Positions 45,304 through 57,593 of a DNA stretch of 64,000 nucleotides are shown here, in pieces. The position numbers were made by a program, and so were the translations under genes. Origin of the DNA: Hexactinellida sp. DTS-2022 (lineage: Eukaryota > Porifera > Hexactinellida); NCBI GenBank assembly GCA_028753945.1, contig JAPNXP010000005.1, positions 1,240,001 to 1,304,000 of the forward strand. Reading direction: 5' to 3'. Numbering within the stretch: the first letter of the stretch is position 1; each line of letters starts with the position of its first letter. Below the pieces are notes generated by a model. It had not been told where the DNA came from and searched no databases. It saw nothing but the letters and a program-made list of their open reading frames with translations.

Positions 45304-48300
45304 TTATAGGACAGTCGTAAAAAGTGCTTTTTCTTTTAGGGAGAGAATGTCAGAAGCTTTTACAAGAGATTGGACCTAAGAGGCAGTAATTGAATACAGT
45401 AGAACTTCGCTAGTACAAACACGGTTAATACAAATACGAATTCCGGGTAAGGTGAACGCATTTTGACGGTCCCCTAGTGTTCGTACTAACGAGGTCCTAC
45501 TGTATATTGTTATAGTGGAGACAGAACTTGCTACTTTCCCGAATACACCAGTGATATTTCTATTCAGGTGTATTATCCATGGTCTTTAATTGCATTACTT
45601 TCGCACTACACTGATGTAATTAGTTTATTTCTATAATGTAATATATATTTAGGCATTAATTTAAAAGGCAGATTACAGTGGATACCAATTAAATATGTTG
45701 GTTATATAATTAGATTATGGGAAACAGGTTCAACAGTACTAAAATTACAATAAATAGAATATGCCGACATTTAAAAGATAAATACAAATAGTGTTAAAAA
45801 GTATGATGGTGTACTACTTACAGGCCTAATAAGAGGAAGGGTGCTATTTAAATTTGAAACACAGTCAAGTTCTCTTCTTATGAACATTCAAAGGACAAAA
45901 AATGTGTTCATAATAGAGACTTCATAATATGCGAACTCAACTGAATACAAACACTATGTAAGTTGTTAAATTGGGACCATAGGGCTTGTTCATAATAAAA
46001 AACCTTAATATTAAGCAGACGAATAATTGTTCAGGAACACTCAGTGGCGCAAACAGGGGGGGGGGGGGAGGGCGCGCGGGGCCATTCCGGGGCAACATTA
46101 ATGGTGCTGGTGTTACCGTGCCCTCTAGATAAAAAATTAAAATGTCCAATATAATTTAGGAAAACTCACCCATTACTTACAATTACAGGTTAAATACAGT
46201 GTAATTGTAGATAATTCGAAATAACACAATTAAAATATATTAGGTACCAAATGTATGCGGTAGAGAGGCTGTGTCGGATTGCCTGGTGGTGTAAATTCAA
46301 TCGATAATTGCGATTTCATTGCCAATAGATTAGGCTATTTACATTATTCAGTATGGACTTGTTACTCTATTGGCTCTGTCACGGAAATTTTGGTCCCCTT
46401 GGAAAATTGGTCCGGGGGGACCAAAATTTTCATGGAAATTTGGTCCTTCTGTGGAAATTGGCCCCTCTGAGGTTTGTGTTTATTTAGTTACCGAATTTAC
46501 TTGAATTTTAGCCAGGCAATTTTTCGCCATATTAGGACCAAAAATTTTATGAATAAGCCTGTCACTGGAAAATTGGGCCTCGAAAAATTGATCCGGGACC
46601 AAAGTTCCATGGAATTTTGGTCCCTCGGACCAATTTTTTCGGGGACCAATTTTCCAGTGACAGCTCCATGAATGTCTGGGTATCTCGCAATCAATTTTTT
46701 ACAGGGGACCAAGCCCCCAGACCCCTCATAAGATCGATCGATACATTCGCTCCGCGCGGCCCCCCAACTTTACCTCATACTTGTAAAACTTTGCGCCCAT
46801 GGGAACACTATAGCACGTATTACTGTATACTAGTGTATAGGAACATCATAGCACGTATTACTGTATACTAGTGTATAGGAACATCATAGCACGTATTACT
46901 GTATACTAGTGTATAGGAACATCATAGCACGTATTACTGTATACTAGTGTATAGGAACATCATAGCACGTATTACTGTATACTAGTGTATAGGAACATTA
47001 TAGCACGTATTACTGTATACTAGTGTATAGGAACATTATAGCACGTATTACTGTATACTAGTGTATAGGAACATTATAGCACGTATTACTGTATACTAGT
47101 GTATAGGAACATTATAGCACGTATTACTGTATACTAGTGTATAGGAACATTATAGCACGTATTACTGTATAGGAACATTATAGCACGTATTACTGTATAG
47201 GAACATTATAGCACGTATTACTGTATAGGAACATCATAGCACGTATTACTGTATACTAGTGTATAGGAACATTATAGCACGTATTACTGTATAGGAACAC
47301 TATAGCACGTATTACTGTATACTAGTGTATAGGAACATCATAGCACGTATTACTGTATACTAGTGTATAGGAACATCATAGCACGTATTACTGTATACTA
47401 GTGTATAGGAACATTATAGCACGTATTACTGTATAGGAACATTATAGCACGTATTACTGTATAGGAACATTATAGCACGTATTACTGTATAGGAACATTA
47501 TAGCACGTATTACTGTATAGGAACATCATACACGTATTACTGTATAGGAACATTATAGCACGTATTACTGTATAGGAACATTATAGCACGTATTACTGTA
47601 TAGGAACATTATAGCACGTATTACTGTATAGGAACATCATAGCACGTATTACTGTATAGGAACATTATAGCACGTATTACTGTATAGGAACATTATAGCA
47701 CGTATTACTGTATAGGAACATTATAACACGTATTACTGTATAGGAACATCATACACGTATTACTGTATAGGAACATCATACACGTATTACTGTATAGGAA
47801 CATCATAGCACGTATTACTGTATAGGAACATTATAGCACGTATTACTGTATAGGAACATTATAGCACGTATTACTGTATAGGAACATTATAGCACGTATT
47901 ACTGTATAGGAACATTATAGCACGTATTACTGTATAGGAACATTATAGCACGTATTACTGTATAGGAACATTATAACACGTATTACTGTATAGGAACACT
48001 GCTAACCTGAGGAGAGACGTCTGACACTAGTTTCTCCCTAACTCCCCGTATCTTATGGTGCAGAGAAGCCAGGTCATTGGATGCATCCAACTCTACCGAC
48101 TGATATACGGGAATGGAATTCTAAAATGAATATAGGGTTGTTAGGGCCGTTGAAAGTTATGTAATTACCACTCCAACGGAGGAGGGGATTAGCCAATGTG
48201 TGACAGACCATCCCTTTTATAATACAAAATGGTAAAAGCGCAGGGGCAAGGTTTTCCCCAGGCGCGTAAAATTAAAATTAGAATGCAATAAAAAATTGAG

Positions 48301-51300
48301 TATTTTAGACGCGTGAAAGAGAGCTCAAATTAAATCTAGTCGCACATAAATTATAGCCTGGATGAAAGTTTGAGGGGGGGTAAATAATTTTCGGGAATTT
48401 AGCGTTTGAACTTTGATCTGTATCTAATATACTACCTACTAGTAATATTATGGTATAGATACCTGCGAAGATACAAGGTCTAAGAAATGCTTCATTTCCT
48501 TCTGCTTATCTTCAAGAAAGTTTTTGAACACTCTCATATATTGCTCCTATATAGAATAGGTAGGATTATATACATATAATAAACATTGGATTTAGCGACA
48601 CTAGTTTGGGTAGGCTAAAAAGGTCACTATATCCGATATGTCGCTAAATCCGAAGTAGCTTCAATTACTGCTACTGACCTCTGGGCAAGAGAAAAATTCA
48701 TTATTAACGATTTGTCGTTAAAGCCGATGTCGTTAAATCTAATGTTCAGCGTATGTAACAGCTAATAGGTCAATATTAACCTTAGGTGTCGTTGCGAAAT
48801 TCGCGAGATTCTGCAGGATTTTAGCGACTAATGTTAAGGAGCGATATGAATTGGGTGGTATATCTAGAAATAAATGAAAATAAAAATTATTATTATTGAT
48901 GAAATTTATTTTTACTGTTTTTTACTGTACTATGCAGAGGGACAGTATTGAAATGACTTTTAAAAATATAAATACATTTTCAGAAATTACCTTCAATGAT
49001 TGAAAATAGTTTCGGATTTGTGATTGCAGGGCAAATAAATCTCAAGAATAAGAAACAACTAAAGTATAAAAATAGTATAAAAACAACAAATAAGAAACAT
49101 CCCAAATAATATAGATAGGAAGGACACAGATGTAGAAATGTATGTCTTAATATCCATGATGGTAGCAAATACTACTAAATAGAATACCTGAATTTCGTTT
49201 TGCAAGATGGAATTTAACTGAGTCTATTTTACAAGATTTACATTTATCTGATGACTGTATCAAAATAGCAGTAATTAATAGAATTACATTCCATCTCTCT
49301 AGCAAAATCCCTTTGTATCGATTTAGCATGTACAATTTATATAAATAGTAGTAATAGAGATATTTTCAGAGTAAATCCATAATTTGCAAAAGACTTACGA
49401 AATAATGAAAATCTTGCAAGAATAAATTGAACCAAATTCTAATTTTTGAAAATTATATTCGAACTTATGAAAATCTTATAAAAGCAAAATCAGACAAATT
49501 CCAATCTTGCAAAAATATATTTAGATAAATTCCAAGATTACAAAACTAAATACAGTCAGGTTCTTTTATTATGAACATTCAAGGGATCAAAAGTTGTGTT
49601 CATAATAGAGAGAATTCATAATATGTGTATTCAGCTTAAGACAAACCCTATGTAAATTGTTAATTTGAGACCATATGGTTTGTTCATAATAATAATATGT
49701 TAATATCAAGCAGACGAAATATTGTTCATAAAAAGCACGACTGACTGTACATTCGATTAAATTCCAATATTGGAAAAAAATACACCCAAACAAATGCCAA
49801 TATTGCAAAAATACATTTTAACAAATGGCAATATTGAAATTCGGGCTAGTGACAACTCGATAATTCAGGGAATTTCAGCTTCCCAAATACTATATTAATT
49901 GTACTTCTTCGTAAAGTCTCAGATAAGTAGGTATGCATAAATTAATATTTCATTAATTGGTGAAAACATTAAAACTTAATTAGTGTCGCGTAGCAACAGA
50001 AAATAATGTCTGTTAATTAAATATAATTAAGTAAATCTGATATAAGTACAATACTAGGTACTTCCACAGCATTATACTATAATGTATTTCTATTTAATAG
50101 CCCAAATACAAACCTGACAACCTTGTGACCAACTAGCTTATCTTCTGGCCATTTCTCCACGACCTGAGATCTCACCATATAGAATATATATCTCAAAATC
50201 CTATAAATACAATGTTTAATAAATATCACCCCATCATACCATGTTGCACGCGGGCCGAAATTTCTACCCGCTTTCGGCACTAGGCCCGCAATAATAAGTA
50301 AACCTGGCCCGCGGCCCGCTACTGAATTATTCGGCCCGCAAAAAGCCCGCATGGATATTTTTGGCCCGCAAGAGGCCCGCAGCTTGTTTTTTGCAGCTTG
50401 CAGCTTGTATATAAATTTCAATATGTTTGTTATTAATTTCAGGTGAAGAGGATAATTAGGGAATCCTTGAGTGAAACCGAGTTTGTGAAAACTGATGAAT
50501 AAGGGAAAGATTAGTATTCCTACTTCTATGTATTCCCAATTGGTAACTAGTGACAATTCAAAATAATAATGCGGATTATAATGGGAGTAATTCCCGGTCG
50601 GCCCTCGCGGCCGCGCGGCCCGAAAAAATAGTTTACGGCCCACACGGTCCGCGGGCCGAAGTGAAAAGTCGGCCCGCAGCTCGCGGCCCGAACGGCCCGC
50701 GTGCAACTCTGCATCATACTAATAAGAGATTAATTATCCATAATTTATCTCTCTTTATATCGAAAATAAACAACATAATATATATTTGGAAAAGTACCGT
50801 ATTTCCTCGAATAAGCGGCGGGTCAATGAAAACGGCATTTGTATGATTAAAAATTAAAAATTATTAACCACTAGTTGATGATTAAAGTATAATTACATTG
50901 ATTTTCGATATTTCGATATGATTACTGTCGCTGAGAATCATTAGATACCATCTAAATATAATATAGTGTATTTTTCAAAAAAAAATTAGGGTAAATTTGG
51001 GCCACGAAAACAATAAGCTCCGGATGCATATTCGGGAAAATACAGTATTTCTAAATGATCTTAGCCGCTTCGATTATAATACTGGATATTGGGTATCATT
51101 GATCATTAAACTGCCTATCTACCATACAGATGATTTTGTTACAATACTATATAATTGGTAGAGATCAGATGAGTAATGTCGATAACCGGTGGATAAAAGG
51201 ATAAGTATAAATATTAATAATACAATAGATTCCGCGAATAGAGTATTAATTTGGCTCTCAGCTTACTAGGGCAAACTACCATCGGAATGCACATAAATTT

Positions 51301-54300
51301 CTCACAAACATTGGTATTTGGTCAACGGAAGATTGTATCTTTTCCCAGAGAGACCGTATGTGGAAGAGGAGGATACTGAGATTAACTTGTATCTGAGATT
51401 CTGTCGTTTTCAAAGGATCTATCTAAAGAGTAAATACCAACCTCACCATCATGTTACTACGTATAATAATTAAAGTTTCCATTGATTACCTCAAGGGAAT
51501 GTTGTTCATTTATAACAGTCGTGATGTGCTCGGTTAAGATTTCTTGTATGTAGGTTATCCCAACTGTGTGCATTAGATGATCCATCATAGAAGTAGCGAG
51601 GGTTGTATTACGGAACAGAGAAGATTTTGCGTCTATAACAAAGGAAATATTAACTAGAGTTTGGACCAGTAAAATAGACTGCATGAATGTTAAAGGATAG
51701 ACACACAGTGGAATCTCTCTACAATAAACTGATTAAACTCACACTGAGACCGAAATAGAGAAAACAACATAATATTCAATGTAGTAGTATAATAAATATA
51801 AATGTTTCTGCCCTTTGCAAATCTTGTCAATTCAAGAAACATTAGATATGCCAATTTGAGTGATCCTTAGTAATATTTTATATAAAAATTATTTCCAATA
51901 AACAAAAATTCCCTCTATTTGGGATAATTTTTCGTTTCATATCTTGAGTGGGGCCCCTGAAGCTTTGGGGCCCTGGGGCACGTGTTCCCCCGTGCCCTCC
52001 GGGTGCGGGGGGCTCCCATAAAAAGTTGAAGGGGGACAACATTAGTGGTGTGAGTGTTACCGTGCCCTCTGGTTAGTATGGACTTGTTACTCTATTGGTT
52101 CCATGAATGGTTACAATCGATATCTGGGTATCTCACAATCAATTTTTTTGGGAGAAAGCCCCCTAAACCCCAAAGGATCGCTTGCTACACTCGCTCCGCG
52201 CGCCCCCAACTTTAACCTCATAGTTGTAAAACTTTGCGCCCATGGTTGAGTATATTTAATTCTAAACTTTATTTTTCCTTACGGGACGGAGCTAGATTGC
52301 AAGATTTGAAGTTAAAAAAGTACAGGTGGACCTAGCACCACCTTGCACCACCGTACTTTGCGGTTAGAGGGCGGGAATTATGTGCGATTGAGTGAATTTT
52401 AAGGGTCTCGAAATGTGACAATGACGTCATAACTTGTCGAGGTGTGAGAAATTTAGAGTGGAAACCTCACTTGTTGGCGGGTGCCAAAAGTTATCCCTAT
52501 ATGTCAAAAATAACATTTGGAAACTGTCCAGTTTCGTCAATCAACTCGGAACATACAAACAAATATATATACAGTAGTGTTCGCCTAATAGCAATTGCTC
52601 TAATAGCAATATTATATAATATTGCTCTATTAGCAAGTTACTTTTTGTCCCCAAGCGAGCATTTAATGTTAAATTTGTTCCTCTAATAGCAAGTTCGCCT
52701 ATTAGCAAGGAAATTTCGTGCAAAATGCGACTTGCTATTAGGCGAACACCACTGTATACACCCACCCACCCAGGCTTGTGTTTTAATAGTGTAGATGTTA
52801 CGGAAGATGTTGGCGATTGGAAGATGTTGGCGATTGGAAGATGTTGGCTCGGTTAATTTGTATGGCTTTTCTTCAGCACTAATGAGGTTTCAGTTAACCG
52901 CAGCACTTATCAGGTTTCCAGTTATGTAGCATTGATAAGGTTCCTGGTAACATTTGCAGTAATAAGGCTTCCACAAATAAAATTTTGTAAACGCCAACAT
53001 CTTCCGTATTGGAAGATGTTGGCTCGGGAATTACAAATATAATTATTGATCTGAAATATAGATAATATGTAAATACTAGAAGTAAACATGAATATAAAGT
53101 GAACTCTCGTTATAACGAAGTGCTTAGGAACTGGAAATTCCTTCGTTATATCCGGATATAACGAAGGGATTTACAGTAATTATATTTGTAATTCCCGAGC
53201 CAACATCTTCCAATACGGAAGATGTTGGCGTTTACAAAATTTTATTTGTGGAAGCCTTATTACTGCAAATGTTACCAGAAACCCTATCAATGCTACATAA
53301 CTGGAAACCTGATAAGTGCTGCGGTTAACTGAAACCTCATTAGTGCTGAAGAAAGCCATACAAATTAACCGAGCCAACATCTTCCGTAACATATATAATA
53401 TAAATAATTATTTATACTAATTAATTAAAATCATAAATCTCAGAGATTATAGAAGATAGAAACAAATTTCAAATTTATCAATTGATCCTTATGCCACGTG
53501 ACACCTCTACAAATGGGTCTTGACACCTTGAGCCTTGAGGTGATGATGACATCTTCAAAAAAATGTGTTTTTACAATTTTGTGAATTATATATTTCGATT
53601 GGGTTGGTCCGTGTTGGGTGATCACCCAACACGCACTTAAAAATGCTGAGTCATCACCAATTATATTCTACTCAAACTTGAATATCTCTAAAATGAAGTG
53701 AGCTAAATGGAAACTCCCATCACTCTAAGGGTCGATGCATTCTAAAACACCTTTCTGAAATAATTTAATACCTTCATAGTGATGATGACTCGGCGAAAAA
53801 AATCTAAAATTTCAGCCTGTGCCAACAGCATGTTCCTTTGGAGGTACTATCAATTATCCAACCAGTAGCCACCAAAAGATAGTGCCTACAAAAGGAAATG
53901 CGTCGGCACAGCTGCAATTTTGTATTTTTCGTTCTTTGGTTTGTGTTTTTAATTGACCATATTCCTTAATATTATTATTCACCTCTAGTGTTAATTTCGA
54001 AAAATTATGTACAATAAATGCCCTCTGTCATCAAATGATAAATTAATCGTTTACTTTATTTATAATAAATCGTCGATTCAGTATTTTTTAAACATTGTCC
54101 ACCTCCCTCCCTGGTATTCAATATCCATTTCCAATTATAATATCCCTAGAGTACTTAGTATAACACTTGATGGCAGAAAACACGAGCCGTGTCCATTATT
54201 ACAGGGAACGTTCCATCAAAAGAAGAAAACGGTACCCATTAAGGAACACCACCCTTGGATAGAAGTAGATGGCTTATATTATTGTAAAGTATGCAAGAAT

Positions 54301-54862
54301 AATCCGGGAATAATTCACAGTTTATGCTCATATAAAAAGGAAGAATTTTTCATCAATAAAGGTGTTCCTAAGACTATTACTATACAATGGATTAAAGTTA
54401 AATAAAATAAGGAATTTGTTGACTTAACTCAACTCACCGTGGATAACATTGCTAAATAATTAACTATTTAAATAATCTAGTATCAATACACAATTAATGA
54501 ATGGCATTAAACTCAAGATGGTATAAGATAGAAATGTATCAATCTTGCTTTAACCTGCAACCCCTTGATAATAGGGTGTAAACACCTTGAGGCATTCATG
54601 ACATGTCGAAAAATCCAAAATTGCAGCCTGTGCCGAAAGTATTTCCCTTTGGAGGCACTACTAGTGACCCAACCACCAAATGTAGAGCCTCCAAACCAAA
54701 AGGAAACACTTTCGGCACAGGCTGCAATTTTAAAAAATATTATTGCTATTTCAGCCAACCTCACTGGTTGATTAAGAAGGGATATTTCCATGAAGTAGAG
54801 AAAGTTCTGTTCCATATCTACCAATATGAAAATGTTGCGGCAGAAAGATTCAGTGAAATTAG

Positions 54863-54905
<43 letters not shown>

Positions 54906-56900
54906 GGAGAGACAACTACAACAAGGAGAGACAACTACAACATTTGTACATAAATATAAATCTGTGCTCAAATGGCCAGTATTGTTACCAATTTTAATCG
55001 TCTCAACGTTACAAATTTTGAAGGAGGTCATGAGATAATAGTCGGTTACTGGCTTACTGCTCTGTTATTCTATCACAACATGTTCTAACCACACTACTCA
55101 CTTAACAATAAGCCCAAATCTACAGGAATTCGCAAACCCGTCTCTGCTAGGTGTAGGGAGCATCATATCTCTATTTATTATCACGTGGAAAAGACTTAAA
55201 GCAATAATTAGGGCTGAAACTAATATTCGAAATGTAACGAACGAACCTTTTTCAAAAAGAACGAATATTCGAATATTCGTTCGTTTGGATAACTAAGCAT
55301 TAAATCAATTTCTAGAGACAAAATACATTGGAAAATAGGTTTTTGATAATGTTACAATGGTATAATAATAGTTACAAAGTGTATAAAACCAAGTTAACTA
55401 ATTATCAGCTAGTTTAAGTGGGAATTTATATTTACGATATCTCTAAGCTATATAAAAGTATTGTTGTTGTCCAAAATTAGTCAACGAAAATCCGTTTCAA
55501 TCTAATATTCGTTCAATCATTTCGAACGAATATTCGAATATTCGGTATATTCGTTTCAGCCCTAGCAATAATCATAGCTACAACAGTGGGGCAACTAATA
55601 GCTCATCTATCGATGACGTAATATTTCATTGTCACACGATACCCGCGCTTACAGCTACCTGTTTATATGGGGCGAAGCTAGCATTGCGATGTATGGCCTA
55701 TTCTTCTCGATGAGCTGGGATCTTTGATATATTATCTCTTATTCAATCAGGAGATTAATAATCTCCTGATTGAATACTTTTTATAAAATTTACTCTCGTT
55801 AATTTCATGTATTTGAAAATGTTCAACCCCAATTCGCGTTAATTTCATGGAGCGTTAATTTCCTATAATAAGGTACCCTTAAGTAGCTAGACCGCTTATA
55901 GTACCCACGTTCATTGCCACGCAGCAAATAGCATAGGAAAGTTCTCTATGTCTTGGGTGAAACAATTAAATGTCTATTATTGTGCCCAAATAAGCTTCCA
56001 ACTTACTTGATTGACATGGTATATCCTCTCAAACTAGTTGCACATCTGAAAATATGTAGCTCGGAAGTTTGTCCATCCATTGTATAATTTTGGTAAATAG
56101 CAGGAAATTAAGGTCATGGAAATTAACGCTCCATGAAATTAACGCGAAGAAATTAACGCGATTTGGAGAAATTTGCGTTAATTTCATGGTACGTTGATTT
56201 CCTATAATAAGGTATATTATAAAGAAATATGGGGATGTGGTGGTATTCTCTGCTTCAGTTAGACCTGCGTGTTCGCAGTTGTATTTCAAGTCATAGTGCT
56301 TTAACTTAAGAATTAATAAGTTTGTTTTCATTCTATTTTGCACAAGTTAGATATTCTATTAATTAATCAAAGAGGAATCATATTTCTATCAACAATATAT
56401 TTTGAGTTTTAGGCTTGTCAATTATTTTGCAATATAATCTGCATTCTGTATTAAAAATATTGATACAATGGAACAAGAGTTATATTGAGTAATTTATAAA
56501 TAAAGTAAATTATACTGCAGACTCTAGTTAATTTACACAATAGGATATGGTTAAATATCGGTTAAGGAGTACAAGATTTATTCCCCTATCTTATACATAT
56601 GCAAGTATGTGACTCCGGTTAATAAGAATTCTGGATAATACGAACAAATTTATTTCGTTAACGAAAGTCTACTGTAAATTCCAAATTACCCATGAGTGAT
56701 TTCTTAACTTCAAACTCCATTATTTTAGGTAACAAAATATGTGTTGTGTGACGACATTTCATAATCTGTACCAGAGAGGAGCCCAGAGAGTTTCTATCCT
56801 GCGACTTGACACTGTCCAGCGCGTGGAGAGAAGCCAGGGAAGAATCCAGCAGTGCGGTCTGAAAAGCTTCATATTCCTTTATCGGTAGAACTATTTCGTT
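45304..56900 (-). CDS. RASA1-like Ras GTPase-activating protein, 3' part (GAP domain to C-terminus)
   Basis: Nine exons, 5' to 3': 56900-56690, 51632-51490, 51422-51310, 50200-50114, 49058-48991, 48863-48781, 48546-48463, 48120-48007, 45375-45304. GT-AG introns, matching phases; 324 residues to the stop. The order follows RASA1: IVLPIKEYEAFQTALL; the arginine-finger loop AKSSLFRNTTLATSMMDHLM; LRYIFYMVRSQVVEKWPED; the signature SCFLFLRFICPAITNPKLFS; LTLVAKILQNLANF; EQYMRVFKNFLEDKQKEMKH; then DLASLHHKIR and a helical end VQSLVKASDILSLKEKALFT. GAP domains insert the finger arginine into Ras and speed GTP hydrolysis. The tail after the GAP domain matches RASA1 better than neurofibromin or IQGAP. 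I found no exons for the SH2, SH3, PH or C2 domains; the first exon here starts in phase 0, so more lie upstream, probably beyond 57 kb or outside the window. Confidence 0.88.
45397..45502. mobile_element. pogo/mariner-like MITE (AGAACCTCG family)
   Basis: Ends CAGTAGAACTTCGCTAGTAC and GTACTAACGAGGTCCTACTG with TA flanks. It lies 22 bases before the last Ras-GAP exon, in the last intron. Confidence 0.8.
45862..46038. mobile_element. MITE (ATGAACATTC family), right end lost
   Basis: CACAGTCAAGTTCTCTTCTT and GGGCTTGTTCATAATAAAAA as in 389-587. The right end is cut by the G-run element at 46040. Confidence 0.65.
46040..46795. mobile_element. G-run element with a nested inverted repeat
   Basis: Begins CAGTGGCGCAAACAGGGGG and ends ACTTTGCGCCCATGG. 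The right part (ATCTCGCAATCAATTTTTT, CTCCGCGCGGCCCCC, CTTGTAAAACTTTGCGCCC) recurs at 51950-52245. Inside, about 46377-46658 is a separate palindromic insertion: GTCACGGAAATTTTGGTCCC faces GGGACCAATTTTCCAGTGAC, with GGAAATTTGGTCC iterations. Confidence 0.65.
46798..48000. repeat. minisatellite, about 38 units of 38 and 28 bp
   Basis: The unit reads TATAGGAACATYATAGCACG then TATTACTG. A longer 38-bp form adds a 10-bp ACTAGTGTAT-type block. Long units fill the first ~400 bp and a few later spots; short units make up most of the second half. GAACATC and GAACATT variants alternate. The left edge meets the end of the G-run element; the right edge is six bases from the donor of the 48120-48007 Ras-GAP exon. 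Confidence 0.95.
48588..48742. mobile_element. MITE (ATTGGATTTAGCGAC ends)
   Basis: AACATTGGATTTAGCGACAC and TCGTTAAATCTAATGTT are inverted, with AAATCCGA words inside. Between Ras-GAP exons. Confidence 0.65.
49553..49747. mobile_element. pogo/mariner-like MITE (ATGAACATTC family)
   Basis: Ends CAGTCAGGTTCTTTTATTA and AAAAGCACGACTGACTG, TA flanks. Confidence 0.75.
50240..50711. mobile_element. hAT-like MITE with GGCCCGC arrays
   Basis: Ends CATGTTGCACGCGGGCCG and CGGCCCGCGTGCAACTCTG; perfect 8-bp duplication CATCATAC (50232-50239, 50712-50719). Both subterminal regions iterate GGCCCGC, very GC-rich in an AT-rich intron. Confidence 0.9.
50797..51045. mobile_element. pogo/mariner-like MITE (AATAAGCGGCGGGTC family)
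   Basis: Ends CCGTATTTCCTCGAATAAGC and TATTCGGGAAAATACAG, TA flanks. Relative of 7335-7563. Confidence 0.78.
51950..52245. repeat. fragment of the G-run element
   Basis: GGGGCACGTGTTCCCCCGTG, TGTTACCGTGCCCTCTGG and CTTTGCGCCCATGG as in 46040-46795, without the nested insertion. Confidence 0.6.
52572..52754. mobile_element. pogo/mariner-like MITE (GCTAATAGGCGAAC family), best copy
   Basis: Ends CAGTAGTGTTCGCCTAATAG and CTATTAGGCGAACACCACTG, TA flanks, nearly palindromic. Confidence 0.85.
52801..53386. mobile_element. long inverted repeat with ~210-bp arms
   Basis: Left arm to about 53045, right arm from about 53176, almost exact reverse complements. Both contain GCAGCACTTATCAGGTTTCC, GCAGTAATAAGGCTTCCAC and GGAAGATGTTGGC on one strand or the other. 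TA on both sides of CGGAAGATG/CATCTTCCG, so a TA-inserting MITE. The left end has two extra copies of GATTGGAAGATGTTGGC. A GAACTCTCGTTATAAC MITE (about 53098-53172) forms most of the spacer. Confidence 0.85.
53440..53930 (-). repeat. unclassified ~1-kb repeat, partial copy
   Basis: Reverse of 12095-12500: GTCTTGACACCTTGAG, GGGTGATCACCCAACACGC, then the palindromic core with GTGCCAACAGCATGTTCC and GTCGGCACAGCTGCAATTTT. Confidence 0.65.
53998..54405 (+). pseudogene. fragment resembling a hAT/TTF-type zinc finger
   Basis: Frame ending with KKKTVPIKEHHPWIEVDGL, YYCKVCKNNPG, HSLCSYKKEEFF and INKGVPKTITIQWIKVK, then stop. The HPWI...C..C spacing with a following Lys/Phe-rich segment resembles the TTF-type finger at the start of many hAT transposases and their domesticated kin. 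No nuclease domain or inverted ends nearby. It lies antisense in a long Ras-GAP intron. It could be a host exon, but nothing connects to it. Confidence 0.4.
54605..54735. repeat. palindromic core of the ~1-kb repeat
   Basis: CCAAAATTGCAGCCTGTGCC against GGCACAGGCTGCAATTTT, with GTATTTCCCTTTGGAGGC inside. Same as the core at 8593-8702, without the body. Confidence 0.65.
54865..54906. repeat. (CAA)n microsatellite
   Basis: About 14 CAA units in a Ras-GAP intron; frames reading poly-Q or poly-N here have no other coding support. Confidence 0.9.
55209..55564. mobile_element. hAT-like MITE with ATTCGAATATTCG motifs
   Basis: Ends TAGGGCTGAAACTAATATTC and TATATTCGTTTCAGCCCTA; perfect 8-bp duplication GCAATAAT (55201-55208, 55565-55572). 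Subterminal CGAATATTCG and AACGAACGAA iterations. Confidence 0.9.
56514..56672. mobile_element. pogo/mariner-like MITE (AGAACCTCG family, variant)
   Basis: TATACTGCAGACTCTAGTTA and CGTTAACGAAAGTCTACTG at the ends; GGTTAAGGAGTACAAG inside as in 5097-5255. It ends 17 bases from the Ras-GAP exon at 56690. Confidence 0.7.
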
Positions 56901-57017
56901 CTACAAAAGTAGCTACATTAAAACTACAGTGGAACCCCGAAATTAGGGTTACCTTCGGGAACGATAAAAATGTCGGTAATTTGGGGCTGACTGCAATTGT
57001 GAAATAATGTTGAAATC

Positions 57018-57202
57018 TATTACAGTGAACTCTCCGTTACTCTCGTAATAACGAAGTGCTTGGGACCTATAAATTCCAGCTATTGGTTAAAAGCGGAGAA
57101 TAATTAATGCATCTAGTGCTCTGGGGGAAAATATCCACTTCGTTATAACTTATAAGCGGGTATCTCGTTATATCCGACTTCGTTATAACGGGAGTTCACT
57201 GT
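57018..57202. mobile_element. pogo/mariner-like MITE (GAACTCTCGTTATAAC family)
   Basis: AGTGAACTCTCCGTTACTCT and CTTCGTTATAACGGGAGTTC. Upstream of the Ras-GAP exon at 56900. Confidence 0.7.
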
Positions 57203-57383
57203 ATATGAAGTCAAACGGGACTTTAAAAGTGCCCGGAATATCGGAGTGGCGGTTATTCCGGTGTTCTACTGTAGGTTAATAAAGTATTTCAATTTTATTT
57301 ATAACAATTTTGGAAATATAATGTATAATCGGAAAATATGTAAAATCGCCCGGACAAATATCCAACAACTAATAGTTCTCATA

Positions 57384-57544
57384 TAGTAGAATCTCGTTAG
57401 TACGTACGAACACCAGGGAACCGTAAAATGCGTTCATATAATCCGGAATTCGTATTAATCAATATCGTTTATAATGAAAAGGCTTTCAAGGGGATTGAAA
57501 TAGTGTTTGTATTAACCGTATTCGTAATAACGAAGTTCTACTGT
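57384..57544. mobile_element. pogo/mariner-like MITE (AGAACCTCG family)
   Basis: AGTAGAATCTCGTTAGTACG and AATAACGAAGTTCTACTG. Confidence 0.75.
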
Positions 57545-57593
57545 ATATTGTAGCAAAGGGTAAATTAGTTATTCTGAAAATTAGATAAATATT

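Noticed and set aside
46279-46871. ORFs of 63-84 codons around the G-run element
   Set aside because: They lie in a palindromic insertion and the start of the minisatellite; no coding character.
50077-50706. 209-codon minus-strand ORF
   Set aside because: Its first two thirds are the GC-rich hAT-like MITE (50240-50711); only the last 29 codons are a true Ras-GAP exon (50200-50114).
54603-54953. 116-codon ORF with poly-Q
   Set aside because: Composed of a repeat core and a (CAA)n microsatellite; no domain and no splice partners.
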